Notes: generated by a model not told the origin, from the sequence alone. 64,000 bases of DNA from an uncultured Lachnospiraceae bacterium (GCA_947177165.1 CAMWTP010000011.1:1-64000); one strand, 5' to 3'; positions 37,257-46,946 are shown, numbered from the stretch's first letter. Numbers and translations: made by a program.

Positions 37257-37335
37257 AAGATTCATTCCTCCGTACACTCGAAATCTTCCCTGATTGCAAA
37301 ATTCCTTGCTGTCTGGCTTATGCTATATTTAGAAT

Positions 37336-37364
37336 ATTATACTACCAGTGTTTTCATGCGTCAA
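37336..37364 (-). promoter_or_regulatory. Sigma-A promoter of the hybrid kinase gene
   Basis: Minus strand TTGACG, 17 bases, TATAAT: one of the best promoter matches in the window, placed about 80 bases ahead of the kinase start. Confidence 0.8.
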
Positions 37365-37488
37365 TAACACTCATGACGTTCTCTGCCCAAGTAAGGATTG
37401 CTGCCGCTGGTCCATCAATGACACACATTCTCTCTTTCGTTTTTATCACACCTGACTATAACTAATGTTTTCGCCTCATGGCAGGCTC

Positions 37489-38793
37489 TCAATTGTGATG
37501 CACCATCACGCCGCTAATCAGAATCGTGATGATTTCCGTAACCGGCGCTGCGAGCCATACCCCTGTCATACCAAAATATGCTGGAAGAACAAAGATGCAA
37601 ATCAACAACACCACAAGCCCTCTCGACAGGGAAATCACTGCAGATTCCATCGCCCTCCCAATCGAAGTAAAGTAGAACGACGTGATTGCATTGATTCCCG
37701 AAAAGAAAAAAGAAACCATAAAAATTACCATGCCGGACTGCACCATTTCCCGAATCGTATCATTTTTCACAAACAGACCACTGTACCAGCCTGACAGCAT
37801 CGTCATACCGAAAAAAGTCACAGCACCGATTGCAAACACCAGCCTGTTTGTCTTTCTGCGTATCCTCCTGGCAAGCTCATGCTCCCCCGCACCATAAACA
37901 AAACTAACCAGCGGACCCGCCCCCTGCCCGAACCCTATGACAATCATGCTGAACACATAGGACACATATCCCACAATCGTGAACGCCGTGACACCGTCTA
38001 CGCCGATTCTTCTCATGATCACATAATTGTAGGCAAACATGGCGATCCCTGTCGACATCTCACCGATAAACTCCGAGCTTCCATTGAGCAATGTCCTCTT
38101 GAATAGCACTGCCGAAAAGGAAAATTTCCCCAGACGATACACGCTTGCCGTTCTTATAAAATAATTCATAATCAAGGCAAGGGAAACCATCGCAGAGAGG
38201 AATGACGCAGCTGCAATCCCGGCAATCCCGATATGAAAAACGACTGCAAATACGTAATCCAACACAATATTCGTCAAGACATTCACGATGTTGACCTTCA
38301 TATAATACTGCGGATTCCCCTCTCCCCTGATAAACATACCAAAGGAAGAATTGACCACCATCACGACCAGCTCCAGCAGCAGAATGCCATAATACGTTTT
38401 GAAGTACGCGCGCACCTGCCCTGCTGCCCCCAGAATATCCAGCATCGGCTCAAAAAACAATGCTACCAGCACTCCCGTCACCACGGAAAACACGATTGTG
38501 GTCGCAATCGTCTGACGAAAAATCTGATTACACCCCACTATATCCCCGGCACCGAGCAGCATTCCCGCAATCGCAACACCGCCGACAGACACCATCAGGC
38601 CGACAGACAGAAATAAATAGATGATCGGCAGCCCCAGGTTGACTGCTGCAATCCCCTGCTCCCCGACATAGTTTCCGATAAAGAAACCGTCCACTACAGT
38701 GATCAGTGAAGTCAGCACCATCGCGATAATGGCAGGGATCGAAAACTGCAATATCGTCCCCACAGTGTTCTGTTTGATTCTCTCTAAATTCAT
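37489..38793 (-). CDS. MATE-family multidrug/Na+ efflux transporter
   Basis: 434 residues behind AGGAGGAGAG, about twelve helices in two matching halves. Seen are ILQFSIPAIIAMVLTSLITV with DGFFIGNYVGEQGIAAVNLG (the MatE N-terminal signature), SVGGVAIAGMLLGAG, and the second-half equivalent GFGQGAGPLVSFVYGAGEHE. Exports drugs or metabolites using Na+ or H+. The AraC/GyrI-like regulator gene lies directly upstream in the same direction and may control it. Confidence 0.93.
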   Translation of the reverse strand: MNLERIKQNTVGTILQFSIPAIIAMVLTSLITVVDGFFIGNYVGEQGIAAVNLGLPIIYLFLSVGLMVSVGGVAIAGMLLGAGDIVGCNQIFRQTIATTIVFSVVTGVLVALFFEPMLDILGAAGQVRAYFKTYYGILLLELVVMVVNSSFGMFIRGEGNPQYYMKVNIVNVLTNIVLDYVFAVVFHIGIAGIAAASFLSAMVSLALIMNYFIRTASVYRLGKFSFSAVLFKRTLLNGSSEFIGEMSTGIAMFAYNYVIMRRIGVDGVTAFTIVGYVSYVFSMIVIGFGQGAGPLVSFVYGAGEHELARRIRRKTNRLVFAIGAVTFFGMTMLSGWYSGLFVKNDTIREMVQSGMVIFMVSFFFSGINAITSFYFTSIGRAMESAVISLSRGLVVLLICIFVLPAYFGMTGVWLAAPVTEIITILISGVMVHHN

Positions 38794-38930
38794 AAACTCT
38801 CCTCCTATATGATTCCCATTCTCAAAAGCAGTCCAATGCTTTTGGTATGTTTCATTATAGGAGGAATATCATATAAGAACTTCTGAATTCGTGCTCTTTT
38901 CTGCGGACAGTCACAGCAGGAATCTCCAGA

Positions 38931-39842
38931 TTATTTCAGCGGCATACAGATATCCAGTTCCATGTAACCGGATTCACTGTCTACCATGTGATAGATATCA
39001 AAACCGCTGCGGTAATCCAGTTCATAAGGAGTGCGCGGCAGCCACACCGTAAATATGGTCTGATACGCCGCATAAATATCCTTTCCCAACCCCTTATAGG
39101 AGTACACAGCGCATTTTCCGCCCTCTATGGTACAGGTGTTTTCGAGCGGAATACCTCTGTCCACACTCATGCAGATATCATAGAGACACCCCTCTGTGTC
39201 CGTGATGACAGGATCATCAAAAGTCCGCTCCAGATACTGCGTATCCTCCGTCACAAACTCTTGATACTTCTCCATAAAATCGCTCCACTGTCCGCTTAAA
39301 TCATGGTAGCTGCCGATTCTCCGCTCATATAAGACAAAATAATCCGGGAGATTTTCAATCGTAATCTTTCGATCACACTCCTCAAAACACTCCAGACAGT
39401 GATATCCATCGGGTTCCTGTCCGACGCTTCTTTGCATGCCGGACAAGGATGACTCTGCCGCTTTCCCTCCCGCAGTGTCTATATGCATAAAAGCATGTCT
39501 CGCAGTCGCCCGATCAACGTTCCTGCGAAAATTTACCGGATTGGTCTGATACCGCTGCCGGAACATCCAGCTGTAATTTGACGGACTATAGCCAAATTCA
39601 CAGCCAATATCCGTCACTGTCCGGTCAGGCTCCACTTTCAGACGGAATGCGCTCTGCTCTAACTTCAATCTCTTTATAAATGCATAGACACTCTCTCCGG
39701 TCGCCTCCTTAAACATTCTGCTGAAATAATATTTCGAAAAATGACAGTGCGCCGCCACATCATCGACCGACAGTTCCTCATTAATATGCTGCAAAATGTA
39801 GTCAATCGCATGGTTGACTGACTCGTTTGTAATCATTAACAT
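38931..39842 (-). CDS. AraC-family regulator with GyrI-like effector domain
   Basis: 303 residues from the ATG at 39842, which follows AGGGAAGAAC; upstream GTG/ATG codons lack a site. An N-terminal AraC DNA-binding domain (AIDYILQHINEELSVDDVAA, HCHFSKYYFSRMFKEATGES, second helix CEFGYSPSNYSWMFRQRY) and a C-terminal GyrI/SoxS-type drug-binding fold (YFVLYERRIGSYHDLSGQW; CLYDICMSVD; AAYQTIFTVWLPRTPYELD). Such ROB-like proteins sense small hydrophobic molecules and turn on efflux. The next gene, a MATE transporter about 140 bases downstream, is the plausible target. Confidence 0.92.
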   Translation of the reverse strand: MLMITNESVNHAIDYILQHINEELSVDDVAAHCHFSKYYFSRMFKEATGESVYAFIKRLKLEQSAFRLKVEPDRTVTDIGCEFGYSPSNYSWMFRQRYQTNPVNFRRNVDRATARHAFMHIDTAGGKAAESSLSGMQRSVGQEPDGYHCLECFEECDRKITIENLPDYFVLYERRIGSYHDLSGQWSDFMEKYQEFVTEDTQYLERTFDDPVITDTEGCLYDICMSVDRGIPLENTCTIEGGKCAVYSYKGLGKDIYAAYQTIFTVWLPRTPYELDYRSGFDIYHMVDSESGYMELDICMPLK

Positions 39843-39932
39843 ACTGTTCTTCCCTATTATCATGTTGGATTCTGATGCCTCTGATCCAATCACACTATGT
39901 CATCCAACTCCATAATCATCCTGTCCATGTGC

Positions 39933-39968
39933 AAAAGAACCCCCAAAAGTAAACCTTACTTCCGGGGG
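39933..39968 (-). terminator. Terminator of the ftsEX-ctp operon
   Basis: Minus strand CCCCCGGAAGTA, AGGTT, TACTTTTGGGGG, then TTCTTTT, just past the S41 protease stop. Confidence 0.85.
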
Positions 39969-39981
39969 CATTCTCCTGATC

Positions 39982-41310
39982 TCAGTGCATCATTTCCGCC
40001 AATACTTCCTTCGCCTTTTCCAGTTGATTGTCTGTGCCGTTCTTATAAAGATCTGCGTCAAACGGGACTTCCACATCAGGCTCAATCCCAATCCCGTGAA
40101 TATTATTTCCGTTTGGCGTGAAATAGCTGCTCACGGTGAGCTTGATTGCCGAACCATCCGACAAATTAATCACTTTCTGAACGATTCCCTTGCCAAAAGT
40201 CGTGGTTCCCACGAGCTTTCCAATATCATAATCTTTCACGGCACCTGCAAGGATCTCGGAGGCACTTGCGCTGTAACCGTTTGTGAGCACGACGAGCGGA
40301 ACTTCTATCTTGTGGTCCCCCTTACAGGTGTACTCCTCGCGCTTTCCGTATTTGTCCTCTGTGTATACAATCATTCCTTTGGGCAGAATCATGCGGGCAA
40401 TGTCACAGACGGTAGAGAGGTTTCCTCCTGGATTGCTCCGCAGATCGATGATCAATCCTTTCATTCCCTCCGCTTTTGCCTGGTTGTAGGCACTCTCGAA
40501 CTGGCCTGTCGTCACCAGATCAAATTCCGTTATCTGTATATAAGCCATACCGTTATCATACATCTCATACTCGACAGTGGGGCTCTCGATCTTTCTGCGC
40601 TCCACATTGAATTCTACCGGTTCTGGAACATTCTCCCGGATAACAGTCATCTTCACATACGTGTGCTCCTCACCCTTGATCTTGCTCACAACATAGGATT
40701 TGTCCCTGCCCTGCATATCCTCGTCATCGACCTTATAGATATAGTCGCCCTGCATCAGGCCGCTCTCCTCAGCCGGTGTATTTCTGATCACTCTGCTGAT
40801 CTGCACATAGCCGCTATCTCCATCCTGAATATACGCGCCAATTCCATAATAGATTCCTTCCGTCTGCTGCTGCAGCGCGACCAGCTCCTCATTTGTATAA
40901 TAGACGCTGTATGGATCCTCCAGGGAATCCAGTAATCCCCTGTAAAGTCCGTCCTCAAGAGTTTCTTCCTCCACATCTTTCCAGAAATATTTTGCGATCG
41001 TATCCTCCAGCACAGCAAGTTTCTTTTCCACGCTCGCATCAGTGATACTTGCTGTCCCCCCCGACTTTGCCTCCAGGGAAGTATCCTCGCGGCCAAGCGG
41101 CAAAACTGCCCTGTAAAAACGCACCACTCCCAAAACCCCAAGTACAATTGCCAGCGCAGCCAAAATCCCCGTCACCATTCCGAGGGCATAGTATTTTGTG
41201 CTGGTCCAAGGTCTTGACTTTTGTCCATTCCCCCTCTGCACCGGATCATTCATTTGATTTCCTGCCTGATTATTCATCTCATGATTGCCATTTGAATATT
41301 GGTTTTGCAT
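39982..41310 (-). CDS. ctpB: C-terminal processing peptidase (S41), membrane anchored
   Basis: 442 residues from the ATG at 41310 (AAAGG six bases upstream); an ATG 36 bases earlier is less likely. A polar N-terminal tail, one membrane helix (LGMVTGILAALAIVLGVLGV), a PDZ domain (YIYKVDDEDMQGRDKSYVV) and the S41 core with the catalytic Ser in SASEILAGAVKDYD and Lys in TFGKGIVQKV. Cleaves peptide tails in the envelope; in Bacillus the orthologue next to ftsEX is CtpB. Last gene of the ftsE-ftsX-envC-like-ctp unit. Confidence 0.92.
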   Translation of the reverse strand: MQNQYSNGNHEMNNQAGNQMNDPVQRGNGQKSRPWTSTKYYALGMVTGILAALAIVLGVLGVVRFYRAVLPLGREDTSLEAKSGGTASITDASVEKKLAVLEDTIAKYFWKDVEEETLEDGLYRGLLDSLEDPYSVYYTNEELVALQQQTEGIYYGIGAYIQDGDSGYVQISRVIRNTPAEESGLMQGDYIYKVDDEDMQGRDKSYVVSKIKGEEHTYVKMTVIRENVPEPVEFNVERRKIESPTVEYEMYDNGMAYIQITEFDLVTTGQFESAYNQAKAEGMKGLIIDLRSNPGGNLSTVCDIARMILPKGMIVYTEDKYGKREEYTCKGDHKIEVPLVVLTNGYSASASEILAGAVKDYDIGKLVGTTTFGKGIVQKVINLSDGSAIKLTVSSYFTPNGNNIHGIGIEPDVEVPFDADLYKNGTDNQLEKAKEVLAEMMH

Positions 41311-41355
41311 TTTTTGCCTTTCTATCCATCTATTTTTTAGGAACAAAATAATTCC

Positions 41356-42609
41356 TTACTTTAAATAATTCCGCGGGTTTACATAGCTTCCATTTAACCG
41401 CACACCGAAATGAAGATGATTCCCCGTCGATCTGCCTGTCGTGCCGACTGCCGCAATCTTCTGCCCCTTTGTGACCTCTGCCCCCTGCGAGACATACAGC
41501 TTCGATGCATGCATGTAGATCGTATACAAATTGTCCCCATGGTCGATCATAATGTAATTTCCCATCGTCGAACTGTAGGCCGCCGCCACAACTGTACCAC
41601 TGTATGCCGCCAGAATCGGAGATCCCCCCGGTGCTGCCATATCCAGACCGTTGTGAAATTTTTCAACCTTTAATGTAGGATGCATGCGATATCCAAACTC
41701 ATCTGAAATCCGGGTATACGACGGCGCCGGCCATGCGAACATGCCGCCGTCATAAGTTTTTTTCTGCCCGTTTGCCTGTTCCAACTGAGTCTGTAGCGCT
41801 TTGGCAAGCTGTTCCATCTCCTTGATTTCCGCATCCTGCGCCGCGATCTCTGCCTCATACTCCCGCACCAGCTGTTCACGATTGTTGATGTCTGCCTCAT
41901 ATGCCTTGATCTCTGCCTCTTTCTGCGCTATCAGACTCTCCAGGGATGCCTCCTCTGCCTCGACGTTGCTCTTTGCTTCCTCCAGCAGCTCCTGCTCTGA
42001 CTCCAGCTGCGCCTTACACACCTCCACATACTCTCTTGTCGTCCGAAATTCCTCAAGCATCCGCTTGTCGGAAGCCGACACCTTCTCCACATAATCAATT
42101 CTGTTGATCATGTCCGCAAAAGATCGCGCACTCAGTATCGCCTCAAAATAAAAGTCGTCGCCGCGTTCATACATACTCCTGATCCGAATCTTCATATTCT
42201 CATACTGGGATTCTTCCTTTGCCACCGCCACATCAAGTTCCGCCTGCGTCTGCGTGATCTCGATCTCTTTCTGGGATATCATCTCTTTGATATCAGCTAT
42301 TTTTTCCTGTATTTTGGACAGATTCGCATCCAGCTGGGTAACATACGCAGCCAGATCTTTCTTTGACTGCTCCAGATCATTGATGATCGATTTCACATCG
42401 GTCAGCCCTGACTGCAGCTCCTTTTTCTGACTCTGCGCATCCTTGATCTCCTGCTGCTTCTGCGCAATACTATTTTTCAAATCCGATATTTCATCCGCCT
42501 TACTGACAAAAGAGCGCATGCCAGAAAACATGGCTGTGACAAAAATTGTCACCACCATTAGCAGCGCTGTCTTTTTTACATTTTTTCCGCAATAGTACTT
42601 ATACTGCAT
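41356..42609 (-). CDS. Coiled-coil M23 peptidase, EnvC/CwlO-type hydrolase controlled by FtsEX
   Basis: 417 residues. A signal/anchor segment (KKTALLMVVTIFVTAMFSGM) is followed by a long coiled coil (about residues 40-265; SDLKNSIAQKQQEIKDAQSQ and repeats) and a C-terminal LytM domain with intact zinc ligands: HNGLD and HLHFGV with H in TIYMHASKL. Unlike E. coli EnvC, whose LytM is inactive, this enzyme should cut peptidoglycan itself, like CwlO and PcsB which FtsEX activates across the membrane. The gene follows ftsX by 23 bases. Confidence 0.93.
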   Translation of the reverse strand: MQYKYYCGKNVKKTALLMVVTIFVTAMFSGMRSFVSKADEISDLKNSIAQKQQEIKDAQSQKKELQSGLTDVKSIINDLEQSKKDLAAYVTQLDANLSKIQEKIADIKEMISQKEIEITQTQAELDVAVAKEESQYENMKIRIRSMYERGDDFYFEAILSARSFADMINRIDYVEKVSASDKRMLEEFRTTREYVEVCKAQLESEQELLEEAKSNVEAEEASLESLIAQKEAEIKAYEADINNREQLVREYEAEIAAQDAEIKEMEQLAKALQTQLEQANGQKKTYDGGMFAWPAPSYTRISDEFGYRMHPTLKVEKFHNGLDMAAPGGSPILAAYSGTVVAAAYSSTMGNYIMIDHGDNLYTIYMHASKLYVSQGAEVTKGQKIAAVGTTGRSTGNHLHFGVRLNGSYVNPRNYLK

Positions 42610-42631
42610 ACATCCTGCCTTTCTCTTATTG

Positions 42632-43528
42632 TTAGACGCTGAGATGCTTCCTCACCGTTGTGAAACTTCCGATAAAACCAATACCCACACCCAGTCCCAT
42701 ACACACCGGAATAAGGTTCGTGAACACAGACTCCACTGGGAGAAATGCCAGGAGCTGTGACAGTGACGGGAAGCGCCTTGCCACATACATCATCGCCTCA
42801 TTGTAGATAAAATATACTCCGACCAGCGGAAGAAAAGAACCGATCAGTCCGATTACCATACCTTCGATCACAAACGGTGCCCTCGTGAAAAAGTCCGTCG
42901 CTCCGATATATTTCATGATCTGAATCTCTTCCTTTCTGACAGAGATACCGATCGAAACCGTATTGCTGATCAAAAAGATCGACACCAGAAACAGTATCAC
43001 AATAATACCGATTGACACATAGCCGATAATTGCATTGACCCCCGTCAACGCCTGCGCAGTCAGAAAAGACTGGTTCACCTTCCTGATTCCCTCGATCGAC
43101 TCGAGGTAAGACACCAGCGACGACTGCATAGATACATCGCTCAGGTAAATATCAAAATGGGCACAGTCTTCCAACGGATTTTCTGTAAAAATACTGATAT
43201 CCCCAAAATTGCTTTCCTCCGCAAACTGTATCCAGGTCTCCTCCGCAGACACATATTCCACATTGCTGACCTCTGTCCTGCGCATGAGCATACCGCGGAT
43301 CTCCGCCACGCGCTCCTCGCTCAGCCCTGCGTCGAGCAGTGCACTGACACACAGCTCCCGCTCCGCGTTCCTCACCATATGCTGAAAATTGGTGAGTATC
43401 GAATAAAAGAGCCCGAACAGAAACAGACATGCTGAGATTGTCGCCACAGATGCCAGTGTGAACCATTTGTTTTTAAATATATTTCGTATTCCCTGCCATA
43501 TGCAGTAAAATAATGTATTAATCCTCAT
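42632..43528 (-). CDS. ftsX: Cell division permease-like protein FtsX
   Basis: 298 residues from the ATG at 43528 (AGGGTGG); upstream in-frame starts lie inside ftsE. Four membrane helices: one near the N-terminus (WFTLASVATISACLFLFGLF), a large extracellular loop (about residues 50-160) that contacts the hydrolase, then three more (AIIGYVSIGIIVILFLVSIF; VIGLIGSFLPLVGVYFIY; LIPVCMGLGVGIGFIGSF). It overlaps the end of ftsE by eleven bases. With FtsE it forms an ABC complex that transmits a signal rather than moving a substrate. Confidence 0.96.
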   Translation of the reverse strand: MRINTLFYCIWQGIRNIFKNKWFTLASVATISACLFLFGLFYSILTNFQHMVRNAERELCVSALLDAGLSEERVAEIRGMLMRRTEVSNVEYVSAEETWIQFAEESNFGDISIFTENPLEDCAHFDIYLSDVSMQSSLVSYLESIEGIRKVNQSFLTAQALTGVNAIIGYVSIGIIVILFLVSIFLISNTVSIGISVRKEEIQIMKYIGATDFFTRAPFVIEGMVIGLIGSFLPLVGVYFIYNEAMMYVARRFPSLSQLLAFLPVESVFTNLIPVCMGLGVGIGFIGSFTTVRKHLSV

Positions 43529-44255
43529 CGATATAACCACCCTTTTCCTCATCACTGACAATGATGCCTTTCTTCATTGTAATAACCCGTTTCTGCATGG
43601 CATTCACAATCTCGCGGTTGTGTGTGACTACTAAAACGGTGGTTCCATTGTTATTTATTTTTTCCAGCAGGTTCATGATATCCCATGAATTCTTGGGATC
43701 CAGATTACCCGTCGGCTCGTCTGCAAGTAAAATCTGTGGTTTGTTCACAAGCGCCCTCGCAAGCGCCACGCGCTGCTGCTCGCCGCCCGAAAGCTGCTTG
43801 GGCCTTGCCTTGTACTTTCCCGCAAGTCCCACTGTTGAGAGAATGGAGGGAACATTTCTGCGGATTTCCCTGTTTGGCATCTGGATAATGCGCTGCGCAA
43901 AGGCAACATTCTCATAGACGTTCCTGTCCTTCAACAGCCGGAAGTCCTGAAACACAACACCAAGACTCCGCCGGAACTTCGGTATCTGACGGCGCCTGAG
44001 CCTCACAACATCTGTGCCGTTCACAATCACCCGCCCCGATGTCGGCAAAAGCTCCCGGAGCAGCAGCTTAATCAGGGTTGACTTCCCCGATCCGCTGTCA
44101 CCCACGATAAACACAAACTCTCCTTTATTTATATGCAGTGTGACGTCATTTAATGCCGGCACTCCCGCCGTGTATGCTTTGCTCACGTGTTCCATCACAA
44201 TCGCCTTGTCGCTGATCCCGGAACCCGCGCGCCTTCTCATTCCTGTAGTTTTCAA
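43518..44255 (-). CDS. ftsE: Cell division ATP-binding protein FtsE
   Basis: 245 residues starting at a TTG after AGGGGTGA (an internal ATG at residue 6 is the alternative). Complete ABC ATPase: Walker [21 protein letters not shown]-loop [10 protein letters not shown], signature [16 protein letters not shown], Walker [15 protein letters not shown]-loop [12 protein letters not shown]. The conserved FtsE phrase [18 protein letters not shown] is at the N-terminus. Hydrolysis of ATP drives the FtsX-linked peptidoglycan hydrolase encoded downstream. First gene of the operon. Confidence 0.97.
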   Translation of the reverse strand: MKTTGMRRRAGSGISDKAIVMEHVSKAYTAGVPALNDVTLHINKGEFVFIVGDSGSGKSTLIKLLLRELLPTSGRVIVNGTDVVRLRRRQIPKFRRSLGVVFQDFRLLKDRNVYENVAFAQRIIQMPNREIRRNVPSILSTVGLAGKYKARPKQLSGGEQQRVALARALVNKPQILLADEPTGNLDPKNSWDIMNLLEKINNNGTTVLVVTHNREIVNAMQKRVITMKKGIIVSDEEKGGYIDED

Positions 44256-44311
44256 AATCTAATTTCACCCCTATATATTAATGCTTTTATAATCATCCAT
44301 TCTGTTCTGTT

Positions 44312-45400
44312 TTAGTATTCAAACGATTCCATGTATTTCATATAGCGCACTACCATCAGCGCGATCTTGAACGTGATCGCATCCTCAAATATCCGCAGAT
44401 CAAGCCCCGTGCTTTTCTGAAGCTTATCCAGCCTGTAGACAAGCGTGTTCCTGTGAATAAACAGCTGTCTCGACGTCTCTGACACATTCAGGGAATTCTC
44501 AAAAAACTTGTTGATCGTAGTCAGCGTCTCCTCGTCAAAATCATCCGGGCTCTTTCCGCCAAAAATTTCCTTGATAAACATCTTGCAGAGCGGAATCGGC
44601 AGCTGATAGATCAGACGGCCGATTCCGAGCTCACTGTATGCGATGATATCCCTCTCGGCAAAAAAGATCTTTCCCACATCGAGCGCCATCTTTGCCTCCT
44701 TATAAGAACGGCTGACCTCCTTGATCTCCTTGACATTCGTGCCGTAGGAAATGTGCACATTCCTGATGCCATCCTTGACGAGGCTGTCCTCGATTGCCCT
44801 CGCGTACTTGTCGATGTCACGGTTCGTCTCATTGTCCGCAATCTCCTTGACGACAATCACATTGTTCTCATCGACGGCAGTTACAAAGTCCCTGCCGTTC
44901 TGTCCAAAATTCTCCCGGACTTTTTCAAGAACATTGGTATCCTTCCCATTTTGGGATTCCACGATCAAAACGGCGCGCTTCACATCAGTCTGTATATGAA
45001 GCTTCTTGGAACGGCTGTAGATATCCACAAGCAGTAAATTGTCCAGCAACAGATTCTTGATGAAATTATCCTTGTCAAACCGCTCCTTGTATGCCACCAT
45101 CAGATTCTGCAGTTGAAAGGCTGCCATCTTTCCCACCATGTAGGCATTCTCACCCGCATCATTGGCAATCAGGATGTACTCTAGCTGCTGGTCATCATAA
45201 ATCTTGAAGAACTGGCAGCCTTGGATCTCCTGACTGTCTGCTGCAGATTTCACGAACTCAAGTACTGAATTTTCAAAGCTGTTTCCTGTCGTTTTGGTGG
45301 AAGCCACCAATTTACCATCGATATCAGCCACAAAAAGTTCAACCCTTGCAATCGCCTTGATTCCTTCGATGGTATTCTGCATAATCTGATTTGAAATCAT
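44312..45400 (-). CDS. PucR/CdaR-family (sugar diacid regulator-like) transcriptional regulator
   Basis: 362 residues. Sensor-like N-terminus (MQNTIEGIKAIARVELFVAD, FKIYDDQQLEYILIANDAGE) and a GGDEF-like central fold with no clear GGDEF residues, then the C-terminal PucR HTH (FFENSLNVSETSRQLFIHRN with TLVYRLDKLQKSTGLDL). In other bacteria such regulators respond to sugar diacids or purines. It sits alone on the minus strand just ahead of ftsE but with a 57-base gap, so whether it shares the ftsE transcript is open. Divergent from the YjfB gene. Confidence 0.85.
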   Translation of the reverse strand: MISNQIMQNTIEGIKAIARVELFVADIDGKLVASTKTTGNSFENSVLEFVKSAADSQEIQGCQFFKIYDDQQLEYILIANDAGENAYMVGKMAAFQLQNLMVAYKERFDKDNFIKNLLLDNLLLVDIYSRSKKLHIQTDVKRAVLIVESQNGKDTNVLEKVRENFGQNGRDFVTAVDENNVIVVKEIADNETNRDIDKYARAIEDSLVKDGIRNVHISYGTNVKEIKEVSRSYKEAKMALDVGKIFFAERDIIAYSELGIGRLIYQLPIPLCKMFIKEIFGGKSPDDFDEETLTTINKFFENSLNVSETSRQLFIHRNTLVYRLDKLQKSTGLDLRIFEDAITFKIALMVVRYMKYMESFEY

Positions 45401-45786
45401 ATGCCACTCTCCTTCTTATACATTATCCACAAAAAATAACTGATGTGCTCTATCCGTTTCATCGCATTCTGTTATCATTTTAATATATTTATACAAATAA
45501 ATCTATAGCTATCCGCAACTTTTTTATGCATTTTTAAATATTTCTACAAAAAACTCGACTTTTTATCTGTTTATGCAAGATATACAAAAAATTTTGAAAT
45601 CTCCAGAAAGGATTGTAACCATGTTAAATTTTCATGTATTTCAGCCGAAATAAATAATGCAGTATTGTGTCTGTAATGTGAAAAACCTTCGCATATGGTT
45701 TTTCACATGGCGAATCGGGACATCTGTCCAAATTCGCAGATAAGAAACAGTCTATATGCTGCAGTTAACTAAAGGAGGTTGGTAAT
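45401..45786 (+). other. Divergent intergenic region upstream of the YjfB-family gene
   Basis: 386 bases, AT-rich on the left, with two hairpins near the right end just before the YjfB ribosome site. It must hold divergent promoters for the PucR-type gene and the YjfB gene. I searched for a flagellar sigma-D promoter (TAAA, about 15 bases, GCCGATAA) and found only a weak GCAGATAA without a fitting -35. Confidence 0.45.
45676..45737 (+). promoter_or_regulatory. Two tandem hairpins in the 5' region of the YjfB gene
   Basis: First ATGTGAAAAACC/GGTTTTTCACAT around a 9-base loop, then GCGAAT...ATTCGC enclosing GGACA/TGTCC. No poly-T follows, so neither is a plain terminator; they look like a structured leader or a protein-binding site about 40 bases before the ribosome site. 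Confidence 0.5.
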
Positions 45787-45978
45787 ATGGATATACCAAG
45801 TCTTTCCATGCATATGGCACAGTCAAATCTTCTGACGGATGTCGGCACGGCCATGTTGGCAAAATCTATGGAGCAGGCAGATGTCATCACTGCTTCCATG
45901 ACGGAAATGCTTGACGCGTCCGCGATGGAACTCTCTGTCAATCCAGACATCGGCGGAAATATTGACATCAGTGTGTAG
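45787..45978 (+). CDS. YjfB-family putative motility protein
   Basis: 63 residues behind AAAGGAGG at eight-base spacing. Begins MDIPSLSMHMAQSNLLTDVG and ends VNPDIGGNIDISV; this matches the YjfB motility family (DUF found in flagellated Firmicutes, named from B. subtilis yjfB, which is sigma-D controlled). Function is unknown, likely tied to motility. The only plus-strand ordinary gene in the window, ended by a shared terminator. Confidence 0.85.
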   Translation: MDIPSLSMHMAQSNLLTDVGTAMLAKSMEQADVITASMTEMLDASAMELSVNPDIGGNIDISV

Positions 45979-45984
45979 GAGACC

Positions 45985-46010
45985 TAAAACAGCCCTTTGG
46001 GCTGTTTTTC
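45985..46010. terminator. Bidirectional terminator between YjfB and CvfB genes
   Basis: AAAACAGCCC TTT GGGCTGTTTTT: a tight 8-10 bp stem flanked by A4 and T5, serving the convergent YjfB (+) and CvfB (-) genes. Confidence 0.88.
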
Positions 46011-46017
46011 GTTGTGA

Positions 46018-46860
46018 TCATTCTTTCAGACGGATCGCATCAGGTTTGATGACTATTTTTCCGCTTTTTAGCAGATTTCCCACTGCACGCTTAAACTCAT
46101 TTTTGCTCATTCCGGTCTCACGCCGGATCACCTCAGGATTTGCCTTGTCTGTAAATGGCAGCACACCGTCAAAGCTCCCGATAATTTCCAGAAGTTTTTC
46201 CGCATCCTTCCCAATCTGAAGATATGCCTTCTCACGCACGCTCAAATCAAGCTTTCCGTCCTCCTTGACGCCGGAGACGCGCGCTGTCACCACATCCCCT
46301 ACCCTGATCTCCCCATAGAGCTCCCTCCTGGGAATCAGCGCGGAGAACCGGTCGTCAACAGCGACAAAAGCCCCCATGTCCTCCCTGATCTCATACACTG
46401 TCCCGCGCACGACATCATCCTTCTCATAACCGCTGCCGCTCTCCAGATAGCGGTATACTTTCATCGTCGCGGCAAGACGGCTGCTCTTGTCCACGTAGAT
46501 GGCAGCCAGCACCTCATCCCCTTCCCTGACTTTGGCAGTCTGCTCCTTATATGGAAGCAGCAATTCCTTCTCAAGTCCCCAGTCGAGAAAGGCACCGATC
46601 TTTGTCACCTGCGAAACTTTCAGTCTCCCCACTTCCCCCACGCACAGCAGCGGCCTGTTCGTCGTGGCGATGATTCTGTCCCTGGAATCCTTGTACAAAA
46701 ACACTTCCACCTGATCGCCGATCCTGCTGCCCTGCGGCACCTGCTTTTTCGGAAGAAGCACCCTGTCATCCATGGAAGCATTGATCGTCTCCCCCAGATA
46801 CACACCGAAATCCTGCTCCTTTACGATGACCAGCGACTGTTTTTTTCCTAATTCTAACAT
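46018..46860 (-). CDS. CvfB-like S1-domain RNA-binding protein
   Basis: 280 residues with GGAGGATAAATT before ATG. Three OB/S1-like domains are visible by their repeated starts (VKEQDFGVYLGE; VTKIGAFLDWGLEKELLLPY; IREDMGAFVAVDDRFSALIP) and a C-terminal winged-helix (GMSKNEFKRAVGNLLKSGKI). This is the YitL/CvfB architecture, an RNA-binding modulator of gene expression and virulence in Gram-positive bacteria. Convergent to the YjfB gene. Confidence 0.92.
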   Translation of the reverse strand: MLELGKKQSLVIVKEQDFGVYLGETINASMDDRVLLPKKQVPQGSRIGDQVEVFLYKDSRDRIIATTNRPLLCVGEVGRLKVSQVTKIGAFLDWGLEKELLLPYKEQTAKVREGDEVLAAIYVDKSSRLAATMKVYRYLESGSGYEKDDVVRGTVYEIREDMGAFVAVDDRFSALIPRRELYGEIRVGDVVTARVSGVKEDGKLDLSVREKAYLQIGKDAEKLLEIIGSFDGVLPFTDKANPEVIRRETGMSKNEFKRAVGNLLKSGKIVIKPDAIRLKE

Positions 46861-46946
46861 ACTAATTTATCCTCCATACTCAGACACAGACAATCATTGA
46901 AAAACAATTCCTTACGTATGTGAAATTCTCCTCACATTTCACAATT

